Origin: Lichina pygmaea
Taxonomy: Eukaryota; Ascomycota; Lichinomycetes; Lichinales; Lichinaceae
Length of the DNA stretch: 64,000 nt
Direction: 5' to 3'
Assembly (NCBI GenBank): GCA_963422465.1
Contig: OY730171.1
Coordinates: forward strand, 3,596,001-3,660,000
The notes beneath the pieces were generated by a model. It searched no databases, was not told the DNA's origin, and saw only the letters and a list, made by a program, of their open reading frames with translations. Positions within the stretch are counted from its first letter, which is position 1; every line of letters starts with the position of its first letter. Made by a program: the position numbers and the translations under genes. Positions 35,630 to 46,842 of this stretch are shown one piece after another.

Positions 35630-35920
35630 ATCCACAGTCCGTAGAACACAGGAATTGCGCAGGCCTGTATCCACAAGAAAGATCAGGTCTCCAGAAGCGT
35701 GCGAAGCAGGCACCCTCGCTGGTCTGTCCATAAATCCGTAGAACACAGGAGTTACGCAAGCCTGTATTCGAAAGTAGACTAGCTGTCCAGACTGGTGCGA
35801 GGCAGGTGCGATTGCTGGCCTATCAGCAGTCCGTAGGACACAACAGCTGCGCAGAACTGTGTCCAAAGAGTAGACTAGTTGTCCAGATGGGTGGGAGTAC
35901 AGGGCGCTCGCTGGCATCGA
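35630..35920. repeat. Tandem triplication, 95-97 bp unit
   Basis: Three adjacent copies anchored at TCCGTAG (35639, 35736 and 35831), each followed by GAACACAGGA-like sequence and a TAGACTAG.TGTCCAGA block. The minus strand stays open through all three and repeats a peptide pattern (DRPA..PASH.SG.L). This may be chance or a worn repeat protein. Confidence 0.75.
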
Positions 35921-36446
35921 TCGTAGAATCTTCGTCAAGCGGGGCACCATATCTCAAGGTCCCCCTTGACAACACAGACGTACTTGGTGGTCTTGGTGCC
36001 TTGCTTCGACAACGGTCAGCACTCGTTTTCCGACAGTGAAAATCGGTGAGCAGGCAGCACACTCACTCCACGTGACCTCCAGCTTCGGCTACTGTAGGCG
36101 CTAGTGCCTGCGTAAACGGCGTCTCCCGTAACCAGTCGGCTTCACCCGGCCGGATATCGCCGGCCTCGGAGCTGTTGACATGATATAATTCCAGAGGCTG
36201 AGGGCAAGGAGAGCTGGCCTGGGGTATAAAAGCCGTGTTTTCCTCCCGAATTTGAGAAGATGTTCTTTTCCTTCCTCTCCACCTCCCAACCTCCCCACTT
36301 CAACCAGTGACGGTCACCTTGGACCACCATCCAACCGTCACCGTCACCGTCACCGTCACGCTCCCTGGCGGACTATTTCAGCCATCTCAGCTGTCTCAAC
36401 CATCTCGTATTCTTCCCTATTACTTCTCTTTACCGTCAAGTCGACC

Positions 36447-38041
36447 ATGGGTGATATCCACCGTCCCTCGGCCACCGACGTCGCCATACCTCCTCCCCAG
36501 GCTGCTTTTCTTTCGAACCGGTCCAAGTCCAACACCGACCCACTAGCTGCATCAAGGGGTCATCGGAAAGATGACCCGCTTGAAGACGGGTTAACGGATC
36601 TCGATCGAGCTCTTCGGTCTGCACGGGAAGAAATCGTGAAGATGCAACATGAACTCGAACGGTTCAAGGTGCAACAGAACGGAGACCCGAGTCAGTCACG
36701 CGACGAGCGCAGTTCGTCGGCTCAAGATGCTGCTGATCCAGACGCGTCAACCGCTGTCGGTGGCCTCAACGTAAGTCTGCTCTCGGATTTGCAAGCCATG
36801 ACAGACGAGAAGAACTTTTGGAAGGAGAGGCATGAAGATATCAACGAGAAGTACCTGAGGGCAGAGAGTGAAGTTCGCATCTTGAGGGTAAACCTAGCAG
36901 ACCGAGAGGTAATGTGGAGGAGAGAGTGCGAAAGAAGAAACGAGCAGCTCCTGCTGGAGCGCGACAGATGTCAAGAGGGCTACCACGCTGCCCAGAAGAC
37001 CATCCATGAGCGTGAAGAGGAGATTTCTGAGCTTCGTCACCATGCGCTCGGTCTCAAGCGCAACATCTCTGCTTGGACCAAGCTCGAGGGCCAAGTGTCG
37101 GATGATGTCTTCGTCGAGAGGATGAAAGCTTTGGGCCACGACTTGCAGAACTGGACTATTAATAATTTCCGGAGAGCCACACTTGGTAGCTTGCCTGTGC
37201 TACCGCTCTGTTGACAGGGTGTGTGCTGACCACTGTCTTCAGATGCCTCGGCTTTATCCAGCCCTGTCAGGCTGGATCTTGCCTCGTTAATCGTCTCTTG
37301 GGACACCGTGGTCCACGCCACATCGAAGCTCAACTTCATTCAGTCTATCATCTCGGCGATCCTGGTCAACAGCGTCTTCTCGTCGTATTACTTCGGTTTG
37401 GATGAAGAACGTACCAAAAGTCTTGTGGAGATGGAAGATTATTTGAGAGAAGTTGGTGAGAGATCTATTTAGTCGGCCGTATATTCTTTCTCAAGCTCCA
37501 CAGCTGACACTCTCCATAGCCCCGGTGGCTAGTATCAACAGGTGGCGATCGATCACCCTCAGCCTCTTGAGCCAGGCGCAAGAGCTCGGGTGTCGAGATC
37601 ATATTCGGGGAGTAGTCAAGAAGATCTGCTGTCGGATCTTCCATATCTTGGACGAGATCACCTCAAGTTCTGGGACCGAGCTTCGTGAGAGAGGGCTGCA
37701 GTCGATTATCGACCGGGCTATCGACCTTTCTCGGGCTTTTCGAGTTCAGCGAGCTCGGTTTGAAGTCCAGCTTGAAACCAGCAAGACTTGTCTCGGAGAC
37801 TTGGAATTTGACGCTGCAACAATGGAGGACGTCACTGGAGAAAGTGACGTGGATGCCAGACACCAGTTTGTCAAGTGTGTGATCTTTCCTTGTGTGATCA
37901 AACAAGGGGATGAGGCTGGTGACAATGTTAGTCCTCGTGCCACCCGCTACTACATATCTTGTGAGTAGCTGCTAACTCGGGATACAGACACACCTTCGAA
38001 ATGTTCTCGTGAAGGCAAAAGTGTATTGCGGGCATTCTTAA
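36447..38041 (+). CDS. Coiled-coil protein of a fungal family of unknown function
   Basis: Four exons (36447-37185, 37243-37455, 37520-37926, 37988-38041), introns 57-64 bp, phases consistent, 470 aa. A Ser/Asp-rich N-terminus is followed by a coiled coil (about 45-215; DEKNFWKERHEDINEKYLRA). Then comes a helical domain that opens VSDDVFVERMKALGHDLQNW and INNFRRATL. The second half (SWDTVVHATSKLNFIQSIIS, YYFGLDEERTKSLVEMEDYL, WRSITLSLLSQAQEL) ends NVLVKAKVYCGHS. I recall this layout (coiled coil, then Q.W...NFRR, ending in a K.K/RV.C tail) from large families of uncharacterised ascomycete proteins, but no function is known to me. It borders a repeat-rich island, and such families often expand in variable regions (inference). 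Confidence 0.75.
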
Positions 38042-39467
38042 GCAGACTGGATATCGTGAGGAACAAGTTCTTGACATCTTGGGTCGACTCTAAAACTCGT
38101 ACCGACACCGAAGTAAATAAGCGTCTAATTTTTGCCGGAGCACACCAACATCCAGACTTCCAGTGACTTTGGTCACCGAAGGTCGATCTCCGATCAGCGA
38201 AGATATCTAATCCCTAGTCTTTCTGGTCGCTGGAAGTCGAACAGGGACCAGCGACAATACGCCAGTCGCTGAAGGTCATACTGACATCAGCGACAATATA
38301 TTGATCTTCGGTGATATTCCAACTATGAACAGCTGAATAGCAGGTGATGAAGACTGCCCAGCTATCTTAGCAGTGAAGAATATTAGCGATAGATCGTCCT
38401 GGCTATCATGACCTCCTGTGCTAGCAACCACAGTTGTCTGTGACTGGCAAGGTGAGTGACAAGGTTAACTTACTATAGATAGCAGCTTACAGCTAACATT
38501 TTGGCGGGATCAGATCAAGAATCTTAATAGTCTTTCTGTATCCACATTGTGGTTAACAAAAGTTCTCACAAACCTGTTATCAATTTTAGGATCAAGATTT
38601 TGGATTGAACTAGTTTCAGCAAGACAACGAAAATGCTGTGGAAATTGGTGGAAGAGCATCTCCACAAATATATCAGCACAATCAGTCAACACACTCAAGC
38701 ACAACAAGGTACACAATACCTGAAACAAGTCTTGGTTTACAAAAAAAATCAAACCTTTTGATAACATTCAAACCTATCAAGGCAAGATACTATCAACAAA
38801 AAGCGATCCACCACCGGACTGTCTGCCGACATCTCGCCATACCGAAAAGTCAAAAGTCAAAAGTCTTGACAAAATTTATCGTCATCAAATCTTGACAGAA
38901 CTTGATCAGACATACAGACTAGTCTCTGGGACAGATAAAAGCCAGAAAAATCAAAGTCCTTTCAAAAATCAACTAATATCAGAAAGTCGACACAGGAGTA
39001 TGGCACAATACATGATTTTGGTTATAGAAAAAATAATCAGAAACCTGTCTAGGTTTCTGATCACTCTACTTAAGTCTATGTTTTGGTAAGAACATAGACT
39101 TAGCAACTTGCTGTACAAGCTGGGAAAGGCCCAGCGATCTGTCGACAATATTCAAAACTACATACATCAAGTATAAGTTACTTGGGAAACACCTATCATC
39201 TTGGTGAAGAACTCTGGCTTATTGTGCAAACTTGTTCAACTCAACCAACAACTTGGGTTTTCGATACTTACCACTATTCCACCTTAGCCAAGATATCATG
39301 GCTGTACACCTAGTACACCAGTCTTCAACCTTGTTTGGGTCTGCTCAACACCCAGCACACAACATCTACCAAAAGAATTCGCCAGCACCAGTTTTTCAAC
39401 TTCTATCAGCTAGCATCAAGTTAGCTAGCTCAGATCAAGTCGATTCTTAGACCTATGGTGGTCTAAG

Positions 39468-39930
39468 AAAAGCTCAAACATCTTGAGCTTCTCCAGCTTC
39501 TTATCGCTAACTAGTACCACACCCCTCTCCTCTGGTGGGGTGGGGTGAGCATATCCAAGTCATCTGGCAAAGTCAATCCGGCGCTCAAATATCTTGAGCT
39601 TCTTCAGCTTGTCATCTCAATCCCTTCTCCTCTATCCTCTCGGTGAGGTGGAGTAAGCACACACAAATCTCTTCTAGCAAAGCTAATCCGACACTCAAAC
39701 ATCTTGAGTATCATCAGCTTATCAAGTTTCAACACCCCTCAGGCAGGGTAAGCCAGACGCACAAGGTCTTTCTTATCGCTGGAACTCAAGTATGTCGACC
39801 ACCTTCAGCTTGCTGTCTGAACTCTTCCCACCCCACCTTCTCTAGGTGGGGTGGACTGCGGACATCAAAGTCTTTCTTTGCCCGCCCAATCTGGAGCTCT
39901 AACATATCAAGTACCTTCAGCTTGTCAGCT
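39468..39930. repeat. Five diverged tandem repeats of about 90-112 bp
   Basis: The string CTCAAACATCTTGAGC with following CTTCAGCTT recurs at about 39472, 39583, 39693, 39784 and 39896. Between copies lie CACCCCTC..GGTGGGGTG stretches that form short hairpins. Copies differ by many substitutions, so the array is old. Confidence 0.75.
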
Positions 39931-40149
39931 TTGAACAGCACAGACAAGGAAAAGCCGACCTGTGGTCTGGTTGTGTCTACTTACTTCAAGAACTTCTGTC
40001 GACTCCACGACAACCCAAGATACTTACACTTGACATATGCCACTATCCAAGCACGCCGGGAGAGTGCGATATTAGTAGCAACATCGACATCTGATTACTT
40101 TCAAGAACATCGACCAGATATTTAATAGCGCCACATACTGGTTGACTAT

Positions 40150-40790
40150 TTTCGCCTTACGCCAGCCACTTCGCTCCAAGGGAGCACTGGCTGCGAAAGC
40201 CAACGATAGTGTTGTGCTGCCTGGCTTCCCCTCCCGATGTGGCCCCAGATAAACTCGGGACTGCAGACATAACAGAAGTTCCATCGTCAATCTTGACGTG
40301 GCTTGAAGAACCAAGCAGCGAGGATCTGCTCGCTGCATTCCGAAACCACCCGGTCAAGACGACCCTCGATCCCGTGTCGCGCGAAGCAGTCCCCGTTCAA
40401 TATTTGCACATAGACTGATTGCCACGCCATGGTGAGCAAGCGCGTGTCAACTCAAAGAAGTGCATCCCTCGTCGCTGTCCACCCTCATCGCTCTCCCCTT
40501 CCGGGAGATGTCACTTTGGCTTGTGGGCCATCGCGACATAGCACTGCCTATTGCCGCAACAACAGCAACAATTCCCGAGACAACGCTCGACAAAAGATTT
40601 GGAAGCAGTGATGATGACGAACTTATGCATGACGCTTGGTCTGTTCAGCTCGGAAAAAGCCGCCAAGGAAAACATCTGGTTGATCAGAAAGAAGTTGTCG
40701 CAAAACGCACCACTGCCCTCGTCCTGGATACCAAGCCTGCAAGGTGGCAGAAGCAGCTGAACAACCCCTTCTGCTATAGATTATGATAGA
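40150..40790 (+). pseudogene. Worn coding-like segments, origin unknown
   Basis: Two adjacent frames translate into protein-like sequence: DKLGTADITEVPSSILTWLE with DLLAAFRNHPVKTTLDPVSR, then MSLWLVGHRDIALPIAATTA with DDDELMHDAWSVQLGKSRQG. They sit in different frames with no clean splice sites between them. They may be a decayed gene or part of an unidentified mobile element. Confidence 0.3.
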
Positions 40791-42078
40791 CCAAGAGAGT
40801 CTTGAATCGGGAAAAAAAAAAGATACAGCACCGTTGACCGGTGTTGGTAGAAACAAAGCGCAGCCGGAACGGATTCCATTTGCTCGAGCATCCGATGCGC
40901 TCCAGGTATCCATGGTCATCCTTTTGTCGACTAGAACGGCGCCCCAGCCATCCTCGTTGGCGTCTCGGTCTTCCCGCCGATAGCTGTCGCCGCTCGGCCG
41001 ATGTCACAAGTGCTTCACAATCTGATCCAGCAGATTGCCAACAAGTTCAACAGGACGGACCGTTATCGATATGTCCAAGCGGGGTCAAGGAACCAGAATC
41101 CTCCCAAGCTAGTGTTCTCTTTGGTGATAGGTAGCACGACAAAGAAACATCCAACGGACAGACGAAGAAAATAACACGCTGCGTAAGGCATGGCGGAGCA
41201 AATCAAGAAACACCTCTGTCGTCGACAATTGGAACAGAAACAGACCTCGCTCGTGAAGCTCGAGGCGACCACTGGGGGTCGAGGAATTATCGGGTTCAAA
41301 GCGTCAAACTGGCGCTCCCTCTGGTGAATGCTTGTGCCGGCACAAAGTGTTACCACGCTCAACATCATGACGATCACCACCAAAGGGTTGCTGACCGCGG
41401 ACCCGCGGTGGGGTTCAAAACCAGCAGCAAACACGTACCACATCCACCACAGGCGGATGCGGAGGTAGCATCCGCCATGGGGGCCAGGTCCCCCGTCTCC
41501 TCCGCGTCCTTGCAGACGTCCCTCTTCGACCAGGCCGAAGATGGTGACCTGGCGACATCCGCCCCAGGGGCCAAGTCCCCCGTCTCGTCGACAGCATCAT
41601 CGCAGAGAACCATCTTCGGCCTGCCTGGCAGCGATGCCACAGGAGGACGACATTACCCTTGGTGTGTCAAAGTTAGGACAATTCGACAAAGGTGTTGAAG
41701 ATGAGTCCGAATATCCTTCGTCGCAATCAGGATATTTGAGCGAGCATCAGCTCGCTACGAATGACCACCAGGTGTCCACAATCACCTGGTCAAATTCTAG
41801 GGTCACGGCAGTGACCGTAGACCGTGGAGATCCATATCGACAGCTCGCGTGAAGGGTCTCCCTGTTTCAACAAGTTGACAAATCTGGCGTTGAGCCTTTG
41901 GGTTTACCGTCAACATCCTTATCCGCATTCAGCAGCTTATGAACTGCTGTGATAACTCATGGCCGTCGTCTCCCGCTTCGACCGAGAATCACGGGTCGAC
42001 CAATCGATAATGCTTTCAACTATTATTCGCCCTTGGCTGCGGTTCAGTCGCCAGGAATCAAAGCCTCGTCAGGCGAAG

Positions 42079-42370
42079 ATCAAGATGGACAGGGGGAGGG
42101 GTACTTACACACCCTTTTCCCCAATCCCCCCTGGCTGCACTTCGGTCGCAGAGAAGCAGAGTCTCCATCAAGAATAAATCAAGATGGACAGGGGGACTTA
42201 CACACCTTTTCCCCCCAATCCCTCCTGATTTACACTTTGGTCGTTGGGAAGCAGAATCCCCAACCAGAATAATTCAAGATGCACGGGGCAATGTACATAC
42301 CTTTGTTCCCCTCCGAGATCAACAAGCTATTTTAGGAGAAGACAAGAAGCTGGAGGGGGAAGTATGCTGC
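42079..42370. repeat. Tandem repeat, three copies of 93-100 bp
   Basis: ATCAAGATGGACAGGGGG starts at 42079 and again at 42179; a changed version (TTCAAGATGCACGGGG) starts at 42273. Each copy continues ACTTACACACC, TTTTCCCC, a CACTT.GGTCG block and GAAGCAGA.TC. It is noncoding as far as can be seen. Confidence 0.8.
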
Positions 42371-43883
42371 GCTCCGGTAACTCTGGCCAACAAACCTCTC
42401 AAAAAAGTGCTGAGAAAGACGGAGAAATCTTCGACGCTGAGGGTTCCTGTCAGACCTCACCGGTCTTCCCTTCGAGCTGACCAAGCTACGAGCACCCTGC
42501 CATGATTCCTGCTAGAATCATGGCGAATACGGGTGCTCGTCTTGGCAGGGGACGAAATCTCCCCTCCACCGGCCCTGGATCGGAAAGCGACGCTGACGAC
42601 GGTCAATCAACCGTGGTCGGTTGGGCCGTTCCTGCGAAAAGGAGGGAGTCCGATAGGCTCAGGGCAGCGCTACCCGAGCGGTTACGAGTGCAGAGTCAGA
42701 TCTCTGGTACAATCAAGCAAGAAGATCTCCCAGAATCTTCCAAGACTTGTTCTCTTGGATCGGTTCTATATTAACAGCGCCGGGCTCTGTTGTGTTCGCC
42801 ACGATGATCAGCAAGAGCCCATTGGGGATAAAAACAATATCGGTTGCCTGTGGCTCTTCACCACCAAAGCCAAGAAAACCGGAAAGGTCAAGAACGCTGA
42901 GAATTCCAAGAACAGCGCAAAGAAAAGGGACAGTTGGACAGACAAAAACCACCACCATCCGCGACGAGCAAGCGTCCTTCCCAGGATCCTAGGCATGCTG
43001 GCACAAGTCCAGCCCTATATAGGTTGGGAATCTCCAGCATGATCCTTTTGGGTGTCTCTGAGTGGGAGTGAAGTCAGCCGGAATAGGTCGAAAACAACAA
43101 CTTGTACGGCTGTTGCTGGTTTGTGAGGTGTTGGAACCACCCACAAGCTCCCACTTTCACAAATCCGCTATTGTGACCGCTGCGCCCCAGAATCAAAATT
43201 ATGTGGCGGTTCATCAAAAATAACAGGCACCCAAGACAAAAAACAACAGAGAAAAACAGGTTAACATACATTGTTGCTCTGTTTCTCTGGGGTGTGGTGC
43301 AAAACCCACCAAAACTGTCCAATACAAGCAGGATGAGCATGCAAGACATCATTTTACCTTTGGCTTTTTGACTGGCGACTCACAAAAAATAACAGAGCCA
43401 AGACAATCAAAAGTAACAATCTGTGTATTACCCATTTGTTCTCCCTGTGGTGGAATACACCTCGTGCGAAAGTGACTGCCAAGACATATCTCTAGAGATA
43501 TCACAACGGTGTCACGGCGTACGCACCCGTGCTCACAGGGCGCTCACAGGAGCAGACGGGGGTAATGTACATGTTAATTTTCATGTTTGGGATTCCGGTC
43601 TTCATTGGATTCTTCCTGCTTTCATTGAGCTGTCCTACCCTCATTGGGAGAGGGCGTGGCCGCGTTTGCCGGAGAGAAGGATGGAGGGAAACGTGAGCCG
43701 TCGTCAGCATCAATGTCATCATCACCATCATCATCGCCATCGCCATCGTTTTCCATCTGTACGTCCATGACTCGTTCGCCCGCTTTCTCAAGCCACCTCC
43801 TACTCCATGCTCGAACGCCTTTGTAAACGCCCTGTTGAGAGAGATCAGTAGTTGCCACATCGTCGTCGACGGCCTCGAGTACT

Positions 43884-44996
43884 TCAATCTTTTGGGGTAG
43901 AGATCCTGGGACAGTCGTACCCGAGGATAGCGCTCCAGCTACGTACCCAGATAAAAGTGCCGACGCCTACGAGAACCACGATCCAGCTGATCGACGCTAG
44001 TCGATCTCTACCGGACGCGCCTGCCCTGCCTCCGGAGCCGCCACCCATAAGACCCGAGCTGCGCAGGTTCCACCACTGCCACGGTGACATGGCGAAGAGC
44101 ACCTTGACGAAGCTGAGCAGGCCGAGTGACGCCAGACCCTTGAGGAAATGTTCAGTCCACGTCGTCAGCTCGTCGTCGGCGGCTTCGAACGCACGTCGTG
44201 GGCCGAACGAGTCGCCTAGACGAGAGAACGGGGCGGACAGGATGGTGTTGTACGGGTCCACGTAGAGATTGATGATCGGATCGGCCACGAAGCCGAGAAG
44301 GAACATGGCCAGGCATAGGATGGATATCGTCAAGGAGATCTGCGTGCCTGCACCAGCGGAATATGGGCTTAGCAAAGTTGTAGAAACCTGTGGACGATTT
44401 TGGACGCTACGGTGGCCACTGTTGGGACGGCTTCGCTCATGGAAACATTGGCAACTTCGTTCACGGGTCAACCTACTCGTACTACTTATCCAAGCTCCCC
44501 ACCTCATCCTCTCCAGACGATATCGAAACCCGCACGTAGGACACTCCCAGTAATTACGTTTCCCGTACCCTGGATCGGCATGACGCCATGCTTGCAGACA
44601 GCCTTCGTGAACATATCGGGACGAGCCTTTGCACTTGCACGGACGGAGCAGTCGCCCTGCGTCTGGGGACACGTACTGCACCGAGGGCGAGGGACTGAAC
44701 ATGCTCGACAAGTTCTCTGATGCCTGCTCGAAGGACGGAAGGACAGTCTCGAGGCAGATGCGGCATGTCCTTGGGGAGTATATCTTCTTCGGCCTCTGAC
44801 GTTGCGACGGCTCTTGAGCATTGCTAGATCTGCCCTTTGTGGTCGCTGAACCACGCGGACTGGACGGACCGGACGGACCGGACGGACCGGACGGGCCAGT
44901 CGAGGACTGGCCATTGTTGCGTTGTCGCAGATGATCTGGCACCTGCCTCTGATCAGGCCACGTCCAGGTCGGCTCTCCATGATAGATCGACGCCAT
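43884..44996 (-). CDS. RING-CH (MARCH-type) membrane E3 ubiquitin ligase
   Basis: Two exons (44996-44483 and 44347-43884) joined across a 135-bp intron (GTACGA..GGTGCAG), 325 aa. The intron happens to stay open, but removing it rejoins RWGAWISS to TQISLTISILCLAMF, the usual order in this family. The C4HC3 RING-CH finger spans about 78-155: CRIC, then CKC, H130, C133, then CPTC. Three hydrophobic segments follow (ISLTISILCLAMFLLGFVAD; FLKGLASLGLLSFVKVLF; ISWIVVLVGVGTFIWV). Such proteins ubiquitinate membrane substrates in ER or endosomal membranes. A GPSGPSGPSGPS tandem lies at about 35-46, coded by repeated CCGGACGGA. ATG 44996 is used; a TTG five codons upstream is unlikely to serve. Confidence 0.85.
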   Translation of the reverse strand: MASIYHGEPTWTWPDQRQVPDHLRQRNNGQSSTGPSGPSGPSGPSSPRGSATTKGRSSNAQEPSQRQRPKKIYSPRTCRICLETVLPSFEQASENLSSMFSPSPSVQYVSPDAGRLLRPCKCKGSSRYVHEGCLQAWRHADPGYGKRNYWECPTCGFRYRLERMRWGAWISSTSRLTRERSCQCFHERSRPNSGHRSVQNRPQVSTTLLSPYSAGAGTQISLTISILCLAMFLLGFVADPIINLYVDPYNTILSAPFSRLGDSFGPRRAFEAADDELTTWTEHFLKGLASLGLLSFVKVLFAMSPWQWWNLRSSGLMGGGSGGRAGASGRDRLASISWIVVLVGVGTFIWVRSWSAILGYDCPRISTPKD

Positions 44997-45746
44997 TGCC
45001 AGAGATTTCAATCGAACATATAGCGATGTGTAGAGGTGGTTTAGTGAAGGATACCTTGTAAGGTAGCGGCGCTATGCTGTCTCCGCGACCCAGCGGAAGA
45101 GGCCAAGTATAAGGATACGTTCAACTGGAGATGATCCCTAGTGACGTACAATACATATCGTACGAAGTATTGGTAAACTCGAATGGGTGTGCTTTTCATA
45201 CATGCTCTACATACAGTACGTACTGTACGTACGTATGTACTGTACGTACTTCCGTACGTAGGTAGATACTTACGAATACGTACTGGTAGAGAGTACTTCC
45301 GTACTCCGTATAGTACCAGGTATGCCCGTACGCGGGCACGGAGTGATACCTGGTACGCTTCGTACTTCTTTACAGCACTACGTACGTAAGTACGTACCCG
45401 TGCCAGGAACAGCCGCGTAGTACGTACATCCCAGTTTTAGTCAGGACGTGTGATGGGGGTTCAACGCAACTTGGCATGCTTGCCTAACACCGCTGACTAA
45501 ACGCTCAAGCATCTTCGATTTTGAGCCTGCGAGTACAGAAATATTCGCATTACTTTCGTATCAAACCCTTGCTACATGTGAGTCTAAGAATATTCTAGCT
45601 CTCTTTATGTAGTCGCTAGCCCTCCTACCTGGAGCCTTGTCATGTTCTAAACCAAATCTCCGAAAGTTAGAGCAACAAGAGCTCTTCATTGAAGTTGTTG
45701 GACCATATTCCGATACACCGCCGCATTCTCTTCCTCGTAGTTCACG
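44997..45746. promoter_or_regulatory. Divergent promoter region with dense TACGTA palindromes
   Basis: The RING-CH gene and proteasome alpha-2 gene are transcribed away from each other across 750 bp. Between 45200 and 45420 the sequence is dominated by overlapping GTACGTAC/TACGTA strings and ends in a GTACCCGTGCCA string (45394-45405) like the ends of the pogo-like elements. No specific factor site is assigned. Confidence 0.5.
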
Positions 45747-46842
45747 ATGGCAGATCGGTACTCCTTCTCCCTGACGACTTTCTCGCCAAGGTAAGGGTCT
45801 CTTGCATGCATTCCACCCCAGAGATAATACGTCGAGCAGCCCAGATCGGCTAACACACCTTCAGTGGGAAGCTTGTTCAAATAGGTACCGTGAACTGCCT
45901 GAAGCTTGACGTTCATGAGACCTCCATGAGCGCTGTGCTGACGCTCTGCCCAGAATATGCTCTCAATGCCGTCAATCAAGGAGTTACCTCCTTGGGAATC
46001 AAAGGTGGGTACTGGATGGCCTATCTTGAAGCTTCGCGGCAAGCTAATCGACGCTCAATCTAGCCACAAATGGCATTGTCCTGGCCACCGAGAAGAAGTC
46101 GTCCTCGCCTTTAATAGACCCGCCTTCGCTCTCCAAAGTCAGCCTCATCACACCGAACATTGGCATGGTGTACTCGGGGATGGGCCCAGACTATCGTGTT
46201 CTTGTCGACAAGGCTCGGAAGGTTTCTCACACCGGCTACAAGCGGATATACAACGAATATCCGCCGACACGTATACTGGTGCAAGACGTGGCTCGAGTGA
46301 TGCAGGAGGCAACACAGTCAGGTGGAGTGAGACCGTACGGCGTCAGTCTCTTGATCGCCGGGTGGGATGACGGGATCGAGCCCGAGGAAGACATCGGGGT
46401 AGTAGGTCCCGACGTGGACCCAGAGAAGAAGCTCTCGGGGAAGACGGGGGGTATCCTGATGGGAGGACCAAGTCTCTATCAGGTGGATCCGAGTGGCAGC
46501 TACTTCCCATGGAAGGCCACCGCCATCGGCAAGAGCGCAACCAGCGCGAAGACGTTCTTGGAGAAGAGATACACCGAGGGTCTGGAGTTGGAAGACGCCG
46601 TACACATCGCGTTGCTGACGCTCAAGGAGACCATTGAAGGGGAGATGAACGGCGACACAGTGGAGATCGGTGAGCTGGATACCACGCAATTGACTCCTTC
46701 GGCCGCTGCTAAATGGATTCTAGGCATCGTTGGCCCTCCGGCAGATCACTTGCTGGGATTCGAAGGCGTCGAAGGTGCTCAAGGGCCGAGATTCCGCAAA
46801 CTCACTCCTTTGGAGATTGAGGATTATCTAACCAATCTTTGA
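45747..46842 (+). CDS. PRE8: 20S proteasome subunit alpha-2
   Basis: Four exons (45747-45790, 45865-45884, 45954-46004, 46064-46842); exon 2 is only 20 nt. Assembled start: [20 protein letters not shown], then [20 protein letters not shown] and [10 protein letters not shown], which is the canonical alpha-subunit H0 helix and first strands. It continues [51 protein letters not shown] and ends [13 protein letters not shown]; 297 aa. The subunit forms part of the outer ring that gates substrate entry. The protein is about 45 residues longer than the yeast subunit. Extra sequence lies after [13 protein letters not shown] (acidic/Lys insert) and before the C-terminal RFRKLTP block (including [20 protein letters not shown]). 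The second insert could hide an unspliced intron, but no good GT..AG pair was found. Confidence 0.92.

Larger units (their letters stand above)
34362..36446. other. Divergent intergenic region carrying two tandem-repeat blocks
   Basis: Lies between the starts of the 605-aa gene and the NWTINNFRR-family gene. It holds a roughly 177-bp duplication and a 95-97-bp triplication (listed separately). The rightmost 350 bp, with CCGTCA runs (36338-36358) and CT-rich sequence, is the likely promoter of the rightward gene. Confidence 0.5.
38042..43883. other. Gene-poor, repeat-rich island
   Basis: Nearly 6 kb with no intact gene. The left part (38.1-40.1 kb) is AT-richer than the rest, which would fit repeat-induced point mutation. 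It holds hairpin-forming strings (CAGCGAC/GTCGCTG near 38140-38330) and a five-fold diverged repeat. Worn coding-like segments lie at about 40150-40790. The right part holds a 93-100-bp tandem repeat (42.08-42.37 kb) and a short CCAGGGGCCAAGTCCCCCGTC-like duplication (41484-41584). The nature of the parent elements is unknown. Confidence 0.5.

Noticed and set aside
42079-42370. CRISPR-like array
   Set aside because: Whole units of 93-100 bp are repeated, including the 'spacers', and the genome is eukaryotic. It is an ordinary tandem repeat.
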